Assembly: GCF_010728925.1 (NCBI RefSeq)
Contig: NZ_AP022608.1
Coordinates: 1-64,000 of the forward strand
Direction: 5' to 3'
Length of the DNA stretch: 64,000 bases
Source: Mycolicibacterium gadium
GTDB taxonomy: Bacteria > Actinomycetota > Actinomycetes > Mycobacteriales > Mycobacteriaceae
The position numbers and the translations under genes are program-made. Position 1 is the first letter of the stretch, and each line of letters opens with the position of its first letter. The notes beneath the pieces were generated by a model. The model searched no databases and was not told the DNA's origin. It saw nothing but the letters and a program-made list of their open reading frames with translations. Of this stretch, positions 1-11,093 are shown piece by piece.

Positions 1-852
1 CATCGCGATGAACATCGTCGGTACGCCGTAAGCACAGTCCTTTCGATCGTTTCCAACGTCGCGGCCGGGTCGAATCCTGCCGCGGAATGACCATCGTGGC
101 GCCGTGGGTGGTGCACCTGAGGTTGCCCATCACCATGCCGAAGCAGTGATAGAAGGGGACCGGTATGCAGAGCCGTTCACCGGGGCCGAGGTTGATCAGC
201 TCGGTGACGAAGAACCCGTTGTTGAGGATATTGCGGTGTGACAGGGTGGCGCCCTTGGGTGAACCCGTTGTCCCCGAGGTGTATTGGATGTTGATCGGGT
301 CGCTGGGCTGCAGGCTGTCCATTCGCGTCCGCAGGTCGGCCGCCGATACCTGACCGGCGCGGCCCCGCAGTGCGTCCCAGTCGCTGGTGTCCAAGAAGAC
401 GACCCCGGTCACATCGGGTGTTTCCGGCAGCACCTCGCCGACCATGCTGCGGTAGTCGGACGTCTTGAATGCGCTGGCTGACACCAAGAGTCGCGTGCCC
501 GACTGACGGAGCACGTAGGCCAGCTCGTGGGTGCGGTAGGCGGGTTGACGGCGACCAGGATCGCGCCGATCTTGGCGGTCGCGTACTGGAGGATGGTCCA
601 TTCCGGGCAGTTGGGCGCCCAGATGCCGACGCGATCTCCACGCTCGATACCGCTGGCGATCAACGCCCGCGCGACCAGGTCGATTTCGGCGTTCAGTTCG
701 GCATAGGTCCAGCGGCGGCCGCCGGCGACGTCGACCAGAGCCTCCGCGTCGGGATACGTCGCGGCGGTGCGCTCGAAGTTCGCCCCGATCGTCTCGTCAA
801 GTAGGGGAGTGTCGGCCGGTCCCAGGGCATACGCCTGGGTATCGGCCTCGGC
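1..852 (-). CDS. Acyl-CoA synthetase (FadD family), partial at window edge, frameshifted
   Basis: The leftward gene runs off the left edge, so only the N-terminal half of an adenylate-forming CoA ligase is present. It would activate a fatty or other carboxylic acid as acyl-AMP and then the CoA thioester. The reading begins around the sequence [15 protein letters not shown] and includes the P-loop signature [16 protein letters not shown] near 230-275. Frame changes are needed near 540 and again between 60 and 95 to follow the family. No ATG or GTG lies in frame at its beginning, and the frame runs straight in from the preceding ligase without a stop, so this is either a fusion or a gene boundary hidden by an indel. 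It is the last visible gene of the echA/fadE/fadE/fadD/fadD operon. Confidence 0.75.
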
Positions 853-2358
853 GGCACCGTGTTCCTCGCGCAGCCGGGTCTTCAGCACTTTGCCGCTCGC
901 ATTGCGCGGCAACGCGTCGACGATCGCGAGCGCCGCGGGCGCTTGTAGCGAGGTGCTGCCGGCAGTGCGCTTCGATGTCGTCGTGGGTGGGGGGGCAGCG
1001 TCGCGCGGGACGATCACGGCCACGGGTGTCCTCCCACTTCGCATCGGGTACCCCGATGATCGCCACCTCGGCGACCTTGGGACAGGTGGCCAGCACGTTC
1101 TCAACCTCGGCGCAGTAGATGTTCTCCCCACCGGAGATGATCATGTCCTTCTTGCGGTCGACCATAGATGTAGCCGTCGGAGCGAACCAGGTCGCCCGAG
1201 TGAAACCATCCGCCGCGGAACGCTTCTGCCGTCTCGTCGGGCTTGTGCCAGTACTCTTTCATCACCAGCGGGCCCAGGTAGACGATCTCGCCGACGTCAC
1301 CCGGCGCGACATCGTTCATCTGGTCGTCCACGATCCGCGTTTCCACGTTGAGCATCGGCGTGCCCACCGACCCGATCTTGCGCAGCGCGTCCTCGCCACG
1401 GAGCAGACAGGTGATGGGGCTGCACTCGGTCTGACCGAACGCGGCGATGATCTCGGCGTGCGGGAACGCGTCGATCATGGTTCGCAGCAGCGTCGTCGAC
1501 GCGGGTGCGGCGCCCACCACACGCGGCACAAGCGGGACAGATCCCGGGAACCGAGATCGGGCATCGCGCACACGATCTGCCACTGAGCCGGCGTCATCCA
1601 GCACGAGGTGACGCGTTCATCGACGATCGTGGCGACGATCGCGGCGGGGTCGAACCGAGGGCGGAATGACCGCGCCGCCGTTGAGAAACATCGGCAGCAT
1701 CCCGGATACACCGGCCGTATGAAACAGCGGCGCCACCGCCATCCAACAGTCGTCGTCATCGCGGTTTCCCAGGGTGGCGATCGAACTGAAGGCGTGCAGA
1801 TACAGGTTGCGGTGGGTGAGCACAGCGCCCTGGGAAAGCCCGTCGTGCCCGACGTGTACATGATGAACGCGGGCGCCTCGTCTTGACTGTGACCTCGGTG
1901 ACAGCACTGTCCGCGGCGGCGATGATGTCGTCCATATCGCCGCCGATCGTGATGACGGTGTCCACCGACGAAGCTTGGCACACGCCTCTTCCACCGTCGG
2001 CGCGAGCGCGATGTCCGCCAACACGGCGGCCGCACCGCTGTCCGCGAGCACGTACGCGATCTCGTCGGCCACCATCCGGAAGTTCACCGGAACCGCGATG
2101 GCGCCGAGACGCAATGCGGCAAGCCACGACTCGACGAGCTCGATGCTGTTGTATCCGAGGACGGCCACCCGATCGCCGTGGCCGATCCCGCGGGCGGACA
2201 GCGCGTTGGCCAGCCGTGTCACGCGGTCGTCCAGCTCCGAAAATGTGCACCGTCGTCGCGGATCGACGAACGCGACCTTGTCCGGCCGGACACAGGCATG
2301 CCTGCGCAGGACATCGCTGAGCGTGATGCCGGTGCAGGGGGGATACGAGCGTGGTCAT
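853..2358 (-). CDS. Acyl-CoA synthetase (FadD family), heavily frameshifted
   Basis: Class I adenylate-forming ligase making acyl-CoA. I chose ATG 2358 over ATG 2361 because AAGGAG sits 5 nt upstream. Family landmarks in order: [11 protein letters not shown] early, the P-loop YTSGTTGFP near 1840, [10 protein letters not shown] near 1430, GWFHSGDL near 1210, SGGENIY near 1130, and the catalytic-lysine region [12 protein letters not shown] near 880. About eight indels are needed to join them (near 2340, 1985, 1885, 1815, 1660, 1500, 1165 and 1030); the first is a run of six C where five would restore the frame. No stop follows the normal C-terminus and the frame enters the next ligase. It lies just downstream of two acyl-CoA dehydrogenases, consistent with activating a substrate for beta-oxidation. 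Confidence 0.8.
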
Positions 2359-2382
2359 CATTGCTCCTTTGCGAGTGAGGAA

Positions 2383-3461
2383 TCAAAGGCCCGCGCGGTC
2401 GGCGAGCAGCCGGCGGTGATGTGTGCTTCCACCGAACAGCGCCTGGGTCGTCTTGGCGCGTCGGAAGTACAGGTGCAGGTCGTGCTCCCAGGTGAAGGCG
2501 ATCCCGCCGTGCACCTGGATGGCGGAACCGGCGCACAGCGCGAAGGTGTCGGCGGCCTGCGCCTTAACCAGGGGGGCCGACGATCCGCAGTTCCGCGTCG
2601 TCCGCGGCGCTCATCGCGGCGTACATCACGGCGGTGCGCGTCGCATCGATCTCGATCAGCATTTCGGCACAGGCGTGCTTCACCGCCTGAAAGGAGCCGA
2701 TGGGACGGTCGAATTGTTTTCGGGTGCAGGCGTATTCGACCGCCAGCGAGAGACAGACCTCGGCGCCGCCGAGCATCTCTGCCGCAAGTAGCACCCGTGC
2801 GACGTCCATCACCCGTTCGATATCCTCGGGTGACCCCGCGGACAGCGCTTCGGAGGGGGCTTGTGCCAGCTCCAGCCTGGCGACGGGTCGGGTGACGTCG
2901 AAGGACGGCAGGTTCACGATAGTCACGCCCGGCGCATCGGCCGCCACGACGTGCAGGGCGACCACCCCGTCGGCCACCGCGGGCACGATGAACAGGTCCG
3001 CCACCGAACCGTGCAGGACCGGCCCGCATACGCCGGTGAGGATGGTGCCGCCCGCCACTCGGCGCGCCCGTGCCCGCGGGGTCGGTGTCGCCAGGGGATG
3101 CCACCGCGAGCGCGCCGACTTGGTCTCCGCAGAGCATTCCCTTCAGCAACCTGCGACGTTGCTCCTCGTCGCCGGTGCGGCACACCGCTTCGATCGCAAA
3201 GGTCGTGGCCGCCAACGGAACCGGCGTCAGGGCCCGGCCGAGCTCGGAGAACGCGATCGCCGACTCCGCCAGGGTGCCACCCGCACCGCCGTAGTCGAGC
3301 GGAACGTGTAGCCCCGGCAGCTCCAGCTCGTTGCACACGCGCTTCCAGAGCTGCGTCATGGCCCGCCGCATCGCGGACCATGGCCGGCGGTGCGGCATCA
3401 CGAGAAAACCGTTCAGTGATGCGCGAAAGTCGTCTTGTTCTGTGCTGTAACGAAAGTCCAT
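2383..3461 (-). CDS. fadE18: Acyl-CoA dehydrogenase, FadE18-like, frameshifted
   Basis: FAD-dependent acyl-CoA dehydrogenase that would introduce an alpha-beta double bond into an acyl-CoA. The start at 3461 (MDFRYSTEQDDFR) lies 1 nt after the stop of the preceding dehydrogenase, so the two are translationally linked. The C-terminal segment CTRKQFDRPIGSFQAVKH followed by QVHGGIAFTWEHDLHLYFRRA is typical of the family. Indels near 3070 and 2575 split it into three frames; the reconstructed length of about 360 residues matches my recollection of M. tuberculosis FadE18. Paired unequal FadE genes in actinobacteria often encode the two chains of an alpha2beta2 enzyme, which I infer here. The symbol rests on gene order (echA13-fadE17-fadE18 divergent from mel2), not on a search. 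Confidence 0.75.
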
Positions 3462-3462
3462 G

Positions 3463-4697
3463 TCACCGGTTCCCGCCTGCCGCCGCATGAGGCCGTGGTT
3501 CTTTGGGTAGTCCGAGCAGCTGCTCACCGATCACATTGCGCTGGATCTGAGAACTGCCTGCGTAGATGGTCGCGGCACGCGTAGAGCAGTTCGTCCATCC
3601 AGCAGGCCGCCGAGTTGGGTGTGCCCGCCTCTGGAACTATCAGCGCCGCACCATTGCCCGGACCTTCCGGGCCGAGCGTCTCGACGCCGAGGATCTCGGC
3701 GGCCGTCGGTATGACGCCTGAAGTACTCGCTCCAGATGACCTTGCTGATCGCAGCGTCGCGGCCGGGACGCTGGCCGGCCAGCAGCTGTGTCAGACCGCG
3801 GTAGCCCTGGTAACGCATGATCTGGACCCGCGAATAGCACCACGCCAGCCCGTCGCGGATATGCGGGTCGGTGTGCGACCCGCGCGCTCTGGCGAGGTCG
3901 TTCAAGCGATCGAGGTCCCGCCCGAAGTCGATGGCCGCGGTGGTGATCTGCGCGCCGCGTTCGAAGCCGAGCAGCGTCATCGCGGTCGGCCACCCGCGGC
4001 CGATGCCACCGACCACGTTGGGCTGGGGTTCGGGCGTCGGTCAGGAAGACCTCGCTGAACGAGGCATGCCCGGCCGCATTGACGATCGGGCGCACGTCGA
4101 CGCCCGGCTGGCCCATCGGCACCAGCAGCAGCGAGAGTCCCTTGTGCTTCGGCGCATCCGGATCGGTGCGCACCAGAACGAAAATCCAGTTGGCGGTGGG
4201 GCCTGCGGATGTCCAGATCTTCTGGCCGTTGACCACCCACTCGTCGCCGTCGAGCACGGCCCTCGTCCGCACGGACGCCAGGTCGGAGCCCGCCTCGGGC
4301 TCGGAGAAACCCTGACACCAACGGTCCTCGCCGGACAGGATGCGCGGCAGAAAGTGCCTCTTCTGCTCCTCGGAACCAAGTGCGATCAGCGTGTTGCCGA
4401 TCAGCTCGATCCCGAACCGGTCGTTCTCTGGAGGTTCGGGTGCGCCGGCGCGGGCGAATTCCTCTGCGAGCACCACCTGTTCGATCACGGACAGGCCGGC
4501 TCCGCCATATTCCCTTGGCCAGACACGGCGACCAGTCCGCAGTCCGCGAGGATCTGGCGCCACCGATGTGCGAAAGTCTCCCGCTCTTCCGGCGCCAGTG
4601 CGCCGCCGCCCGGCCAGCTGTTCGGAAGGTGCTCGACGAGGAACGCGCGGATTCGGTCCCGGAACGCCTCTGCTTGTTGCGGGTACTCGACGTCCAT
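3463..4697 (-). CDS. fadE17: Acyl-CoA dehydrogenase, FadE17-like, frameshifted
   Basis: Second acyl-CoA dehydrogenase, about 411 residues. The start at 4697 ([20 protein letters not shown]) is 3 nt past the enoyl-CoA hydratase stop. The FAD/substrate region reads [18 protein letters not shown] followed by [14 protein letters not shown], both highly typical, and the C-terminus contains [20 protein letters not shown]. At least four indels occur (near 4510, 4040, 3720 and 3590), yet the protein between breaks is well conserved and no internal nonsense codon appears. The likely partner is the adjacent FadE18-like chain. Operon position downstream of an enoyl-CoA hydratase and upstream of CoA ligases indicates beta-oxidation of a specific substrate; which lipid or side chain is not shown by the sequence. 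Confidence 0.78.
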
Positions 4698-4700
4698 CGA

Positions 4701-5577
4701 TCAGGGCCGCCGCTTGGCCGCGGGCAGGATCTCGGTGCGATGCGCCAGTCCTCGAGTCCGTAGTCGACCGTCCCGTAGGACAACTCTCCGCCGGTCACCT
4801 CGCTCCAGTGCGCGTGATTGAGCTGATGGATTTTGAAGCAGGCATCGAGCGCCGTCGAGAAACCCATTGCGTCGACGGTCTGGTTCACCGATTCCTTGAT
4901 CAGGAGGGCCGCGAGGGTCGGCAACTTGGCGATGCGGCGGGCGAATTCGACGGTGCGATCCGCCAGCTCGTCGTTGGGGAACACCTTGCTCACCATGCCG
5001 ATGGCGTGGGCTTCGTCGGCGTCCAGCAGTTGAGCCTTCCTTGTGGGCCCGAACTCCCACGGGTGGCCGAAGTACTCGACCCCGCACATGCCGAGCCGGG
5101 TGCCGACGACGTCGGCGAAAACGGTGTCCTCACCGGCGACGATGAGGTCACAGCACCACGCCAGCATGAGTCCGGCCGACAGGACCATACCGTGGACCTC
5201 GGCGACAGTGATCTTGCGCAGATTGCGCCAGCGCTTGGTGTTCTCGAAGAAGTAGTGCCACTCCTGGCGGTTGCGTGACTCGACTCCGCCGTACGTTCCG
5301 CCGTTGCACTGGTAGGTGGGGTGCTGGTCGGGGCCTGGTGAGCGTTCCCGGACATCGTCGGTGGAGCCCGTGTCGTGACCGGCGGAGAACGACGTCCCGC
5401 GGCGCGTAGCAGCACCACTCGCACCTCGTCGTTCGATTCGGCCAGCTCGAATGCGCAGCCCAGCTCGACGAGCATTCCGCGGTTCTGCGCGTTGCGCTGC
5501 TTGGGCCGATCGAGCGTGATGACGGCGATCTGCCCCCCGTCGATGACCTCGTATCCGATGTAGTCGAAATCCGACAC
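4701..5577 (-). CDS. echA13: Enoyl-CoA hydratase/isomerase family, EchA13-like, frameshifted
   Basis: Crotonase-fold enzyme, expected to hydrate or isomerise an enoyl-CoA. The start at 5577 ([18 protein letters not shown]) is the first gene of the leftward operon. The crotonase oxyanion-hole region is visible as [19 protein letters not shown], preceded by an insert typical of longer mycobacterial members. Two indels are needed: one near 5395, between the AGR and [11 protein letters not shown] segments, and one near 4730, which restores the C-terminus [10 protein letters not shown] and the stop at 4701. The reconstructed protein is about 292 residues. Its head-to-head arrangement with the melF-like gene reproduces the Rv1935c/Rv1936 junction as I know it. 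Likely controlled from the shared operator at 5680-5790. Confidence 0.78.
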
Positions 5578-5679
5578 GGATCACTCCCTTCTTTCGGTGC
5601 AGCGGGCCGCGCGGCCGCTCGATCGCGGTGACCAGGCGTTTGGGTGCTTGACCCTGGCGAGATTACGCGGCGCGACCGC

Positions 5680-5790
5680 AATATGTCCATAGCCAATACG
5701 CGTACTAAGAAACTTCAGAGACGTAAATCACGATGCAAACTGATGCTTGCGCTCAATGATGTATCTTGCTAGTACTGTGTTGTACATCGC
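5680..5790. promoter_or_regulatory. Candidate Mce3R operator 1 (two conserved blocks, divergent promoter)
   Basis: This lies in the 249-nt gap between the leftward echA13-like gene and rightward melF. Block 1 reads TATGTCCATAGCCAATACG (5682-5700). Block 2 reads ATGTATCTTG-C-TAGTACTGT (5759-5778) and runs on to the TACATC at 5783-5788. Both blocks, and the 58 nt between them, match the divergent region at 14711-14821 in inverted orientation. The repeat GATGTA/TACATC (5758-5763 and 5783-5788) flanks block 2, but the element as a whole is not palindromic. Assignment to Mce3R is inference from the regulon known for M. tuberculosis. Confidence 0.65.
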
Positions 5791-5826
5791 AGTCGGCGGT
5801 ACCGAAGCATCCCAGAAGGGTTGAAG

Positions 5827-6934
5827 ATGGAGATCGGAATTTTCCTCATGCCGGCACACCCGCCGGAGCGAAGCCTGTTCGACGCCACGCAGTGGGATCT
5901 CGACATCATCGAGCTCGCCGATCAGCTGGGTTACGTGGAGGCGTGGGTGGGTGAGCACTTCACCGTGCCGTGGAGCCGATCTGTGCGCCGGACCTGCTGC
6001 TGGCGCAGGGCTGCAGCGCACGAAGAGGATCAAGCTCGCGCCGGGTGCGCACCTGTTGCCCTACCACCACCCGGTGGAATTGGCCCATCGCGTTGCATAT
6101 TTCGACCATCTCGCACAGGGCAGGTTCATGCTCGGCGTCGGCGCCAGCGGCATCCCGGGGGGACTGGGCCTTGTTCGACGTGGACGGCCACAACGGTGAG
6201 CATCGCGAGATGACACGTGAGGCGCTCGAGATCATGTTGCGCATCTGGACCGAGGACGGACCCTGGGAGCACCGCGGAAAATACTGGAACGCCAATGGGA
6301 TTGCGCCGATGTACGACGGTCTGATGCGTCGCCACATCAAGCCGTTCCAATCGCCGCACCCGCCTATCGGTGTCACCGGCTTCAGCGCCGGCTCGGAAAC
6401 CCTCAAACTCGCGGGCGAACGCGGCTACATACCGATGAGCCTCGATCTGAACACCGATTACGTGGCCACACACTGGGATGCCGTGCTCGAAGGGGGCGGC
6501 CCGCAGCGGGCGTACTCCCGATCGCCGTGATTGGCGGCTGGTGCGCGAGGTCGTCGTGGCCGAGACGGACGAGAAGGCGTTTCGCTACGCCGTCGACGGC
6601 ATGCTCGGCCGCAACATGCGCGAGTACGTGCTGCCGACCTTCAAGACGATGGGCATGACGAAGTTCTACAAGCACGACCTGCGGTGCCCGATGCCGACGT
6701 CACCCGGAGTACCTGGCCGAGAACACATTTGTGGTGGGTTCGGTCGAGACGGTCGTGGACAAACTGGAGGCCACGTATGACCAGGTCGGCGGTTTCGGCC
6801 ACCTGCTCGTCCCCTCGTTCGACTACAGCGAGAACCCGGGACCGTGGAAAGAGTCGATGCGGTTACTCGCGGAGGAAGTCATGCCACGGCTGAACGCGCG
6901 TATCGCGAGAAAGCCGGCGGCCGCGGTCGTCTGA
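5827..6934 (+). CDS. melF: Luciferase-like (LLM class) flavin-dependent monooxygenase, MelF-like, frameshifted
   Basis: F420/FMN-dependent luciferase-like monooxygenase, first gene of the mel2-type operon. ATG 5827 has an AGAAGGG ribosome site 6 nt upstream. Segments that place it in the family include MEIGIFLMPAHPPERS at the N-terminus, GRFMLGVGASGIPGG, the substrate-side region HPPIGVTGFSAGSETLKLAGERG, and a C-terminus with FVVGSVETVVDKLE. About five indels break it (near 5970, 6010, 6160, 6510 and 6690). The total span of 1,108 nt corresponds to about 369 residues, the length I recall for Rv1936. The neighbouring flavin reductase and riboflavin gene suggest reduced FMN as the cofactor. The substrate is unknown. 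Confidence 0.8.
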
Positions 6935-6964
6935 CGTCGAGCACGGGCAGGAAGGGGCACAGGC

Positions 6965-9481
6965 GTGGAAGCTCATCAGATCACGGTCCGATATTCGGAC
7001 GGCACGCAGAAGACGATGCCGGGACGGCCGGACCAGTCGATCCTCGATGCGGCGGAAGAGCACGGCGTCTCGATCGTCAACGAATGCCAGAGCGGCATCT
7101 GCGGGACGTGCGTCGCCACGCGCCTCCGGCGACTATCAGATGGGGCGCACCGAAGGCCTGTCGGACGTCGAGCGATCAGCGCGAAAAGTGTTGACGTGCC
7201 AGACGTTCGCCGATACCGATTGCGTCATCGATCTGCAGTATCCAGCCGATGACAACGCGGCGCGGCTGGTCACCGGACACGGAGTGGTGACCAGCGTAGC
7301 GGCTGTCGGGCACCACCGCGATTCTGCGGATCGATGCCTCGGGCATCGACGACGCGATCACGTTCAAGGCGGGCCAATTCGCGCAGCAGGTGCCGGGAAC
7401 CGATGCGTGGCGAAATTTCCTTCGCACATCCCGACGACGGCCGCACCGAGCTGGAGTTCATCATCCGGTTGCTGCCCGACGGCGAGATGTCGAACTATGT
7501 CCGCGACCGCGCCAAACCGGGTGACCGAATCGCGTTGCGGTGCAGTAAGGGTTTCTATCTGCGGCCGATCGTGCGGCCCGTCATCCTCGTTGCCGGCGGC
7601 ACCGGGCTGTCGGCGATCCTGGCAATGGCTCAGAGCCTCGACAGTGACGTCGAGCAACCGGTGCACCTGCTGTATGGCGTGACTGCCGCCGAAGACCTCT
7701 GCAAGACGAACTCGACGAACTCACACGACGCATCCCCGGCCTCAAGCTGCACACGATCGTTTCCCGATCCGACTCCGGGTGGGACGGCCCGGTCGGGCTG
7801 GTCACCGATCTGCTTGACGAATCCATGCTGAGCCGCGATGGTCAGGCTGGCGATGCCGACGTCTACCTCTGCGGCCCTGCACCGATGGTCGAGGCGACGC
7901 GAAACTGGCTCGACAACAGAGGTATTCATCGCATCGGTCTGTATTATGAGAAGTTCGTGGCGAGTGGGGCTGCGCGTAGGCGTACCCCGGCGCGCCTGGA
8001 CCACGCCGAGGTCGACACGACGCGGGTGCGACGTGACGGTCGCGGCACCGCCGTTGTCATCGGCGGTAGCATCGCCGGTATCGCGGCGGCCAAGGTGCTG
8101 ACCGAGACGTTCGAGCGGGTGATCGTGCTGGAGAAGGACGGCCGTCACTCCCGCCGCGAGGGCCGGCCCGGCGCGGCCCAAGGCTGGCACCTACACCATC
8201 TGCTCACCGCGGGACAGATCGAGCTGGAACGGATTTTCCCGGGCATCGTCGATGACATGGTCGCCGAGGGTGCTTTCAAGGTCGACATGGCCGACCAATA
8301 CCGCATCCGACTCGGCGGCACCTGGAAGAAGCCCGGCACCAGTGACATTCAGATCGTGCGCCGGGCGCCCGCTGCTCGAATGGTGTGTGCGGCGTCGGCT
8401 CGACGACGAACCCCGCATCGAGTTCCGTTACGAGGCCGAGGTCGGTGACCTCGTCTACGACCGCGACGCCAATTGCGTCATCGGTGTCGCGGTGGACCGT
8501 GACGGCGTACTGGATGTGGTGCCGGCCGAGTTCGTCGTCGACGCTTCGGGGAAGAACACGCGCATACCGGAATTCCTGGAGCACATGGGGATCGGCGCCC
8601 CCGAGGTCGAGCAGGACATCATCAACTGCTTCTACTCCACCATGCAGCACCACGTCCCGCCGGAGCGGCAGTGGGACGACAAGGTGATGGTGATCTGCTA
8701 CGCGTACCGCCCTTACGAGGACACCTACGCCGCGCAGTACTACACGGACAGCTCACGCACCATTTTGTCCACGTCTCTTGTCGCCTACAACTGTTACTCG
8801 CCACCACGTACCGCGCGTGAGTTCCGCGAGTTCGCCGACCTGATGCCCTCACCGGTCGTAGGTGAGAACATCGACGGGCTGGAGCCCGCGTCGCCGATCT
8901 ACAACTTCCGCTACCCCAACATGCTGCGGTTGCGGTATGAGAAGATGCGCAACCTCCCGCGTGCCCTGCTGGTGGTCGGCGATGCCTACACCAGCGCCGA
9001 CCCCGTATCGGGGCTGGGAATGAGTCTGGCGCTCAAGGAAGTCCGCGAGATGCAACTGTTGCTCGCCAAATACGGCGCGGGACATCACGAGCTGCCGCGC
9101 CGCTACTACCGCAAGATCAGCAAGATGGCTGATACGGCCTGGTTCGTGATACGCGAGCAGAACCTGCGCTTCGACTGGATCAAAGGCGTGCGTGACAAGC
9201 GCCCGTTCTATTTCGGTGCGCTCACGTGGTACATGGACCGTGTCCTCGAGCTGGTGCACGATGACCTCGATACCTATCGCGAGTTCCTCGCGGTCGTGCA
9301 CCTCGTCAAGCCGCCCGCGGCCCTGATGATGCCGAAGGTCGCAGGCCGTGTGCTCGGCAAATGGGCGCGCACGAGATTGTCCGGGCAGCAGACGCTGATC
9401 GCCCGCAACTACTCCGACCGGACCGTGCCCGTCGCCGATCGGCTGGACCGTCCCGAGGAAATCGCCGTCGGTAGGCCGTGA
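6965..9481 (+). CDS. melG: Ferredoxin/FAD reductase/FAD-dependent monooxygenase fusion, MelG-like, frameshifted
   Basis: A multi-domain oxygenase of about 838 residues. It starts at GTG 6965, 30 nt after melF. The N-terminal plant-type [2Fe-2S] domain has Cys41, Cys46 and Cys49 (CQSGICGTC) and a later LTCQT. An FNR-like reductase domain follows, with VILVAGGTGLSAILAMAQ for nucleotide binding. From about 8040 a second flavoprotein begins with AVVIGGSIAGIAAAKVL and contains VVGDAYTSADPVSGLGMSLA, as in FAD-dependent hydroxylases and geranylgeranyl-reductase-like proteins. Indels lie near 7125 (one extra C), 7305, 7425, 7700 (one G missing) and 8370; the last 1.1 kb is clean. Size and order match Rv1937. 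It probably passes NAD(P)H electrons to its own oxygenase domain or to melF. Confidence 0.8.
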
Positions 9482-9513
9482 CGTCCACACTGAACGACAA
9501 CAAGGGAGCGAGA

Positions 9514-10554
9514 ATGCCGCAGAATCATCGGGGGCGACTGCCGGGCACCAGGACGCCGTGGAAGAGGGTGAGGGTCCGTTGGTGGTGCTGGTCCACGGAT
9601 TTCCGGAGTCGTGGTACTCGTGGCGCCATCAGATACCCGCGCTCGCGGCTGCCGGGTACCGGGTGGTGGCGATCGATCAGCGAGGCTACGGGCAATCGTC
9701 GAAGTTCCGCGTGCAGTCCGCCTATCGCATCAAAGAACTCGTCGGCGACATCCTCGGCGTGATCGATGCGTACGGCGAGAAGCAGGCGATCGTGGTCGGA
9801 CACGACTGGCGCCCCGGTCGCGTGGACGTTCGCCTGGCTGCACCCAGACAGATGTGCCGGAGTTGCCGGGCTCAGTTCCCTTCGCCGGACGTGGTGTTAT
9901 CGCCCTGCCGGGCAGTCCTTTGGAGAGCAACGCCCGAACGATTATCACCTGGAGATCGCCGGGCCCAGGGTGTGGTACCAGGATTACTTCTCAGCGCAGG
10001 ACGGCATCATCGCCGAGATCGAAGAGGACCTGCGCACCTGGCTCCTCGGACTCACGTACACGGTGTCCGGCGATGCCGTGAGCGCCGCCACGCGTGCCGC
10101 CGAGGCGGAAGGGATCGATCTGGCGGCCATGGATCCGCTCGACGTGATCCGCGCCGGCCCGTTGTGCATGCCCGAGGGGGCGCGCCTCAAGGACGCCTTC
10201 GTGTATCCGGAGAAGATGCCGGACTGGTTCACCGATGAGGATCTCGATTTCTACACAAGCGAATTCGAGCGTTCCGGCTTCGGCGGGCCGCTGAGCTTCT
10301 ATCACAACATCGACAACGACTGGCACGACCTGGCCGACCAGGCCGGCAAGCCACTCACCCCGCCCGCTGTCTTCATCGGTGGGCAGTACGACGTCGGCAC
10401 CACATGGGGAGCCGAGGCGACCGAACGGGCCGGGGAAATGATGCCGAACTACTGCGGCACCCACATGGTGGCCGAGGTCGGACACTGGATCCAGCAGGAA
10501 GAGCCCAAGGAGATCAACCGGCTGCTGCTCGACTTCCTGCACGGGCTGCGCTAA
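9514..10554 (+). CDS. ephB: Epoxide hydrolase of alpha/beta fold, EphB/MelH-like, frameshifted
   Basis: Alpha/beta-hydrolase epoxide hydrolase, opening an epoxide to a vicinal diol. The start at 9514 has AAGGGAGC upstream. Visible motifs: the HGFPESWYSWRHQ oxyanion region, the nucleophile elbow GHDWG (Asp, near 9800), the acid residue in GGQYDVGT, and the catalytic histidine in EVGHWIQQEE. Indels occur near 9530, just after GHDW (about 9810) and near 9890; from about 9920 it reads cleanly to the end. About 346 residues, close to M. tuberculosis EphB. It sits between an oxygenase and a flavin reductase, which suggests an epoxide made by the oxygenase. Confidence 0.82.
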
Positions 10555-10578
10555 CGGCACGGCAACGGACGAAAAGAC

Positions 10579-11093
10579 ATGCATCCCGTCCACTCGCGCC
10601 ACCTCGACGACTCGACACTGCGTCGCGTCTTCGGATGTTTCCCGTCCGGGGTGATCGCCGTCTGCGCGAGCATCGACGGTGAGCCGGTCGGCATGGCGGC
10701 CAGCTCGTTCACCACGGTTTCGGTGGACCCGCCGCTGGTGTCGATTTGCGTGCAGAACACCTCGACCACATGGCCGAGGTTGCGCGAGCGCGAGCGGCTT
10801 GGGGTCAGTGTGCTGGCCGAGCACCACAGTGACGCCTGCCTTTCGCTGTCACGCAAGGTCGGGGACCGGTTCGCCGGGGTGCGCTGGACGGAATTGTCCA
10901 AGGGGGCGGTGTTCGTTCACGGGGCCACGGCGTGGCTGGATTGCCGCCTGCACTCCGAGCTCTCCCTGGGCGACCACACCATCGCGTTGCTGGAAATCTG
11001 CGAACTCAGCGCCGATCCGGACACCCCACCACTTGTTTTTCACGGCAGCCGGTTTCGCCGGCTCGCCGTCACGGCAACAGGGGGCGCGGATGA
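10579..11093 (+). CDS. Flavin reductase (FMN), MelI-like, one frameshift near the end
   Basis: Flavin reductase-like, FMN-binding split-barrel protein that would supply reduced flavin to the luciferase-like monooxygenase. The start at 10579 reads MHPVHSRHLDDSTLRRVFG; the family motifs GCFPSGVIAV, GMAASSFTTVSVDPPLVS and GDHTIALLEI are all present. As written the frame runs on past its natural end; a one-base change in the G run at 11080-11084 gives TGA at 11091-11093, overlapping the ATG of ribA1 by the usual ATGA, and a protein of 171 residues, the length I recall for Rv1939. This exact fit is one of the best arguments that the break is a sequence error. Confidence 0.8.

Noticed and set aside
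10679..11090. Open frame upstream of and continuous with ribA1
   Set aside because: Its first part is the wrong frame of the flavin reductase; ribA1 more plausibly starts at ATG 11090 by overlap.
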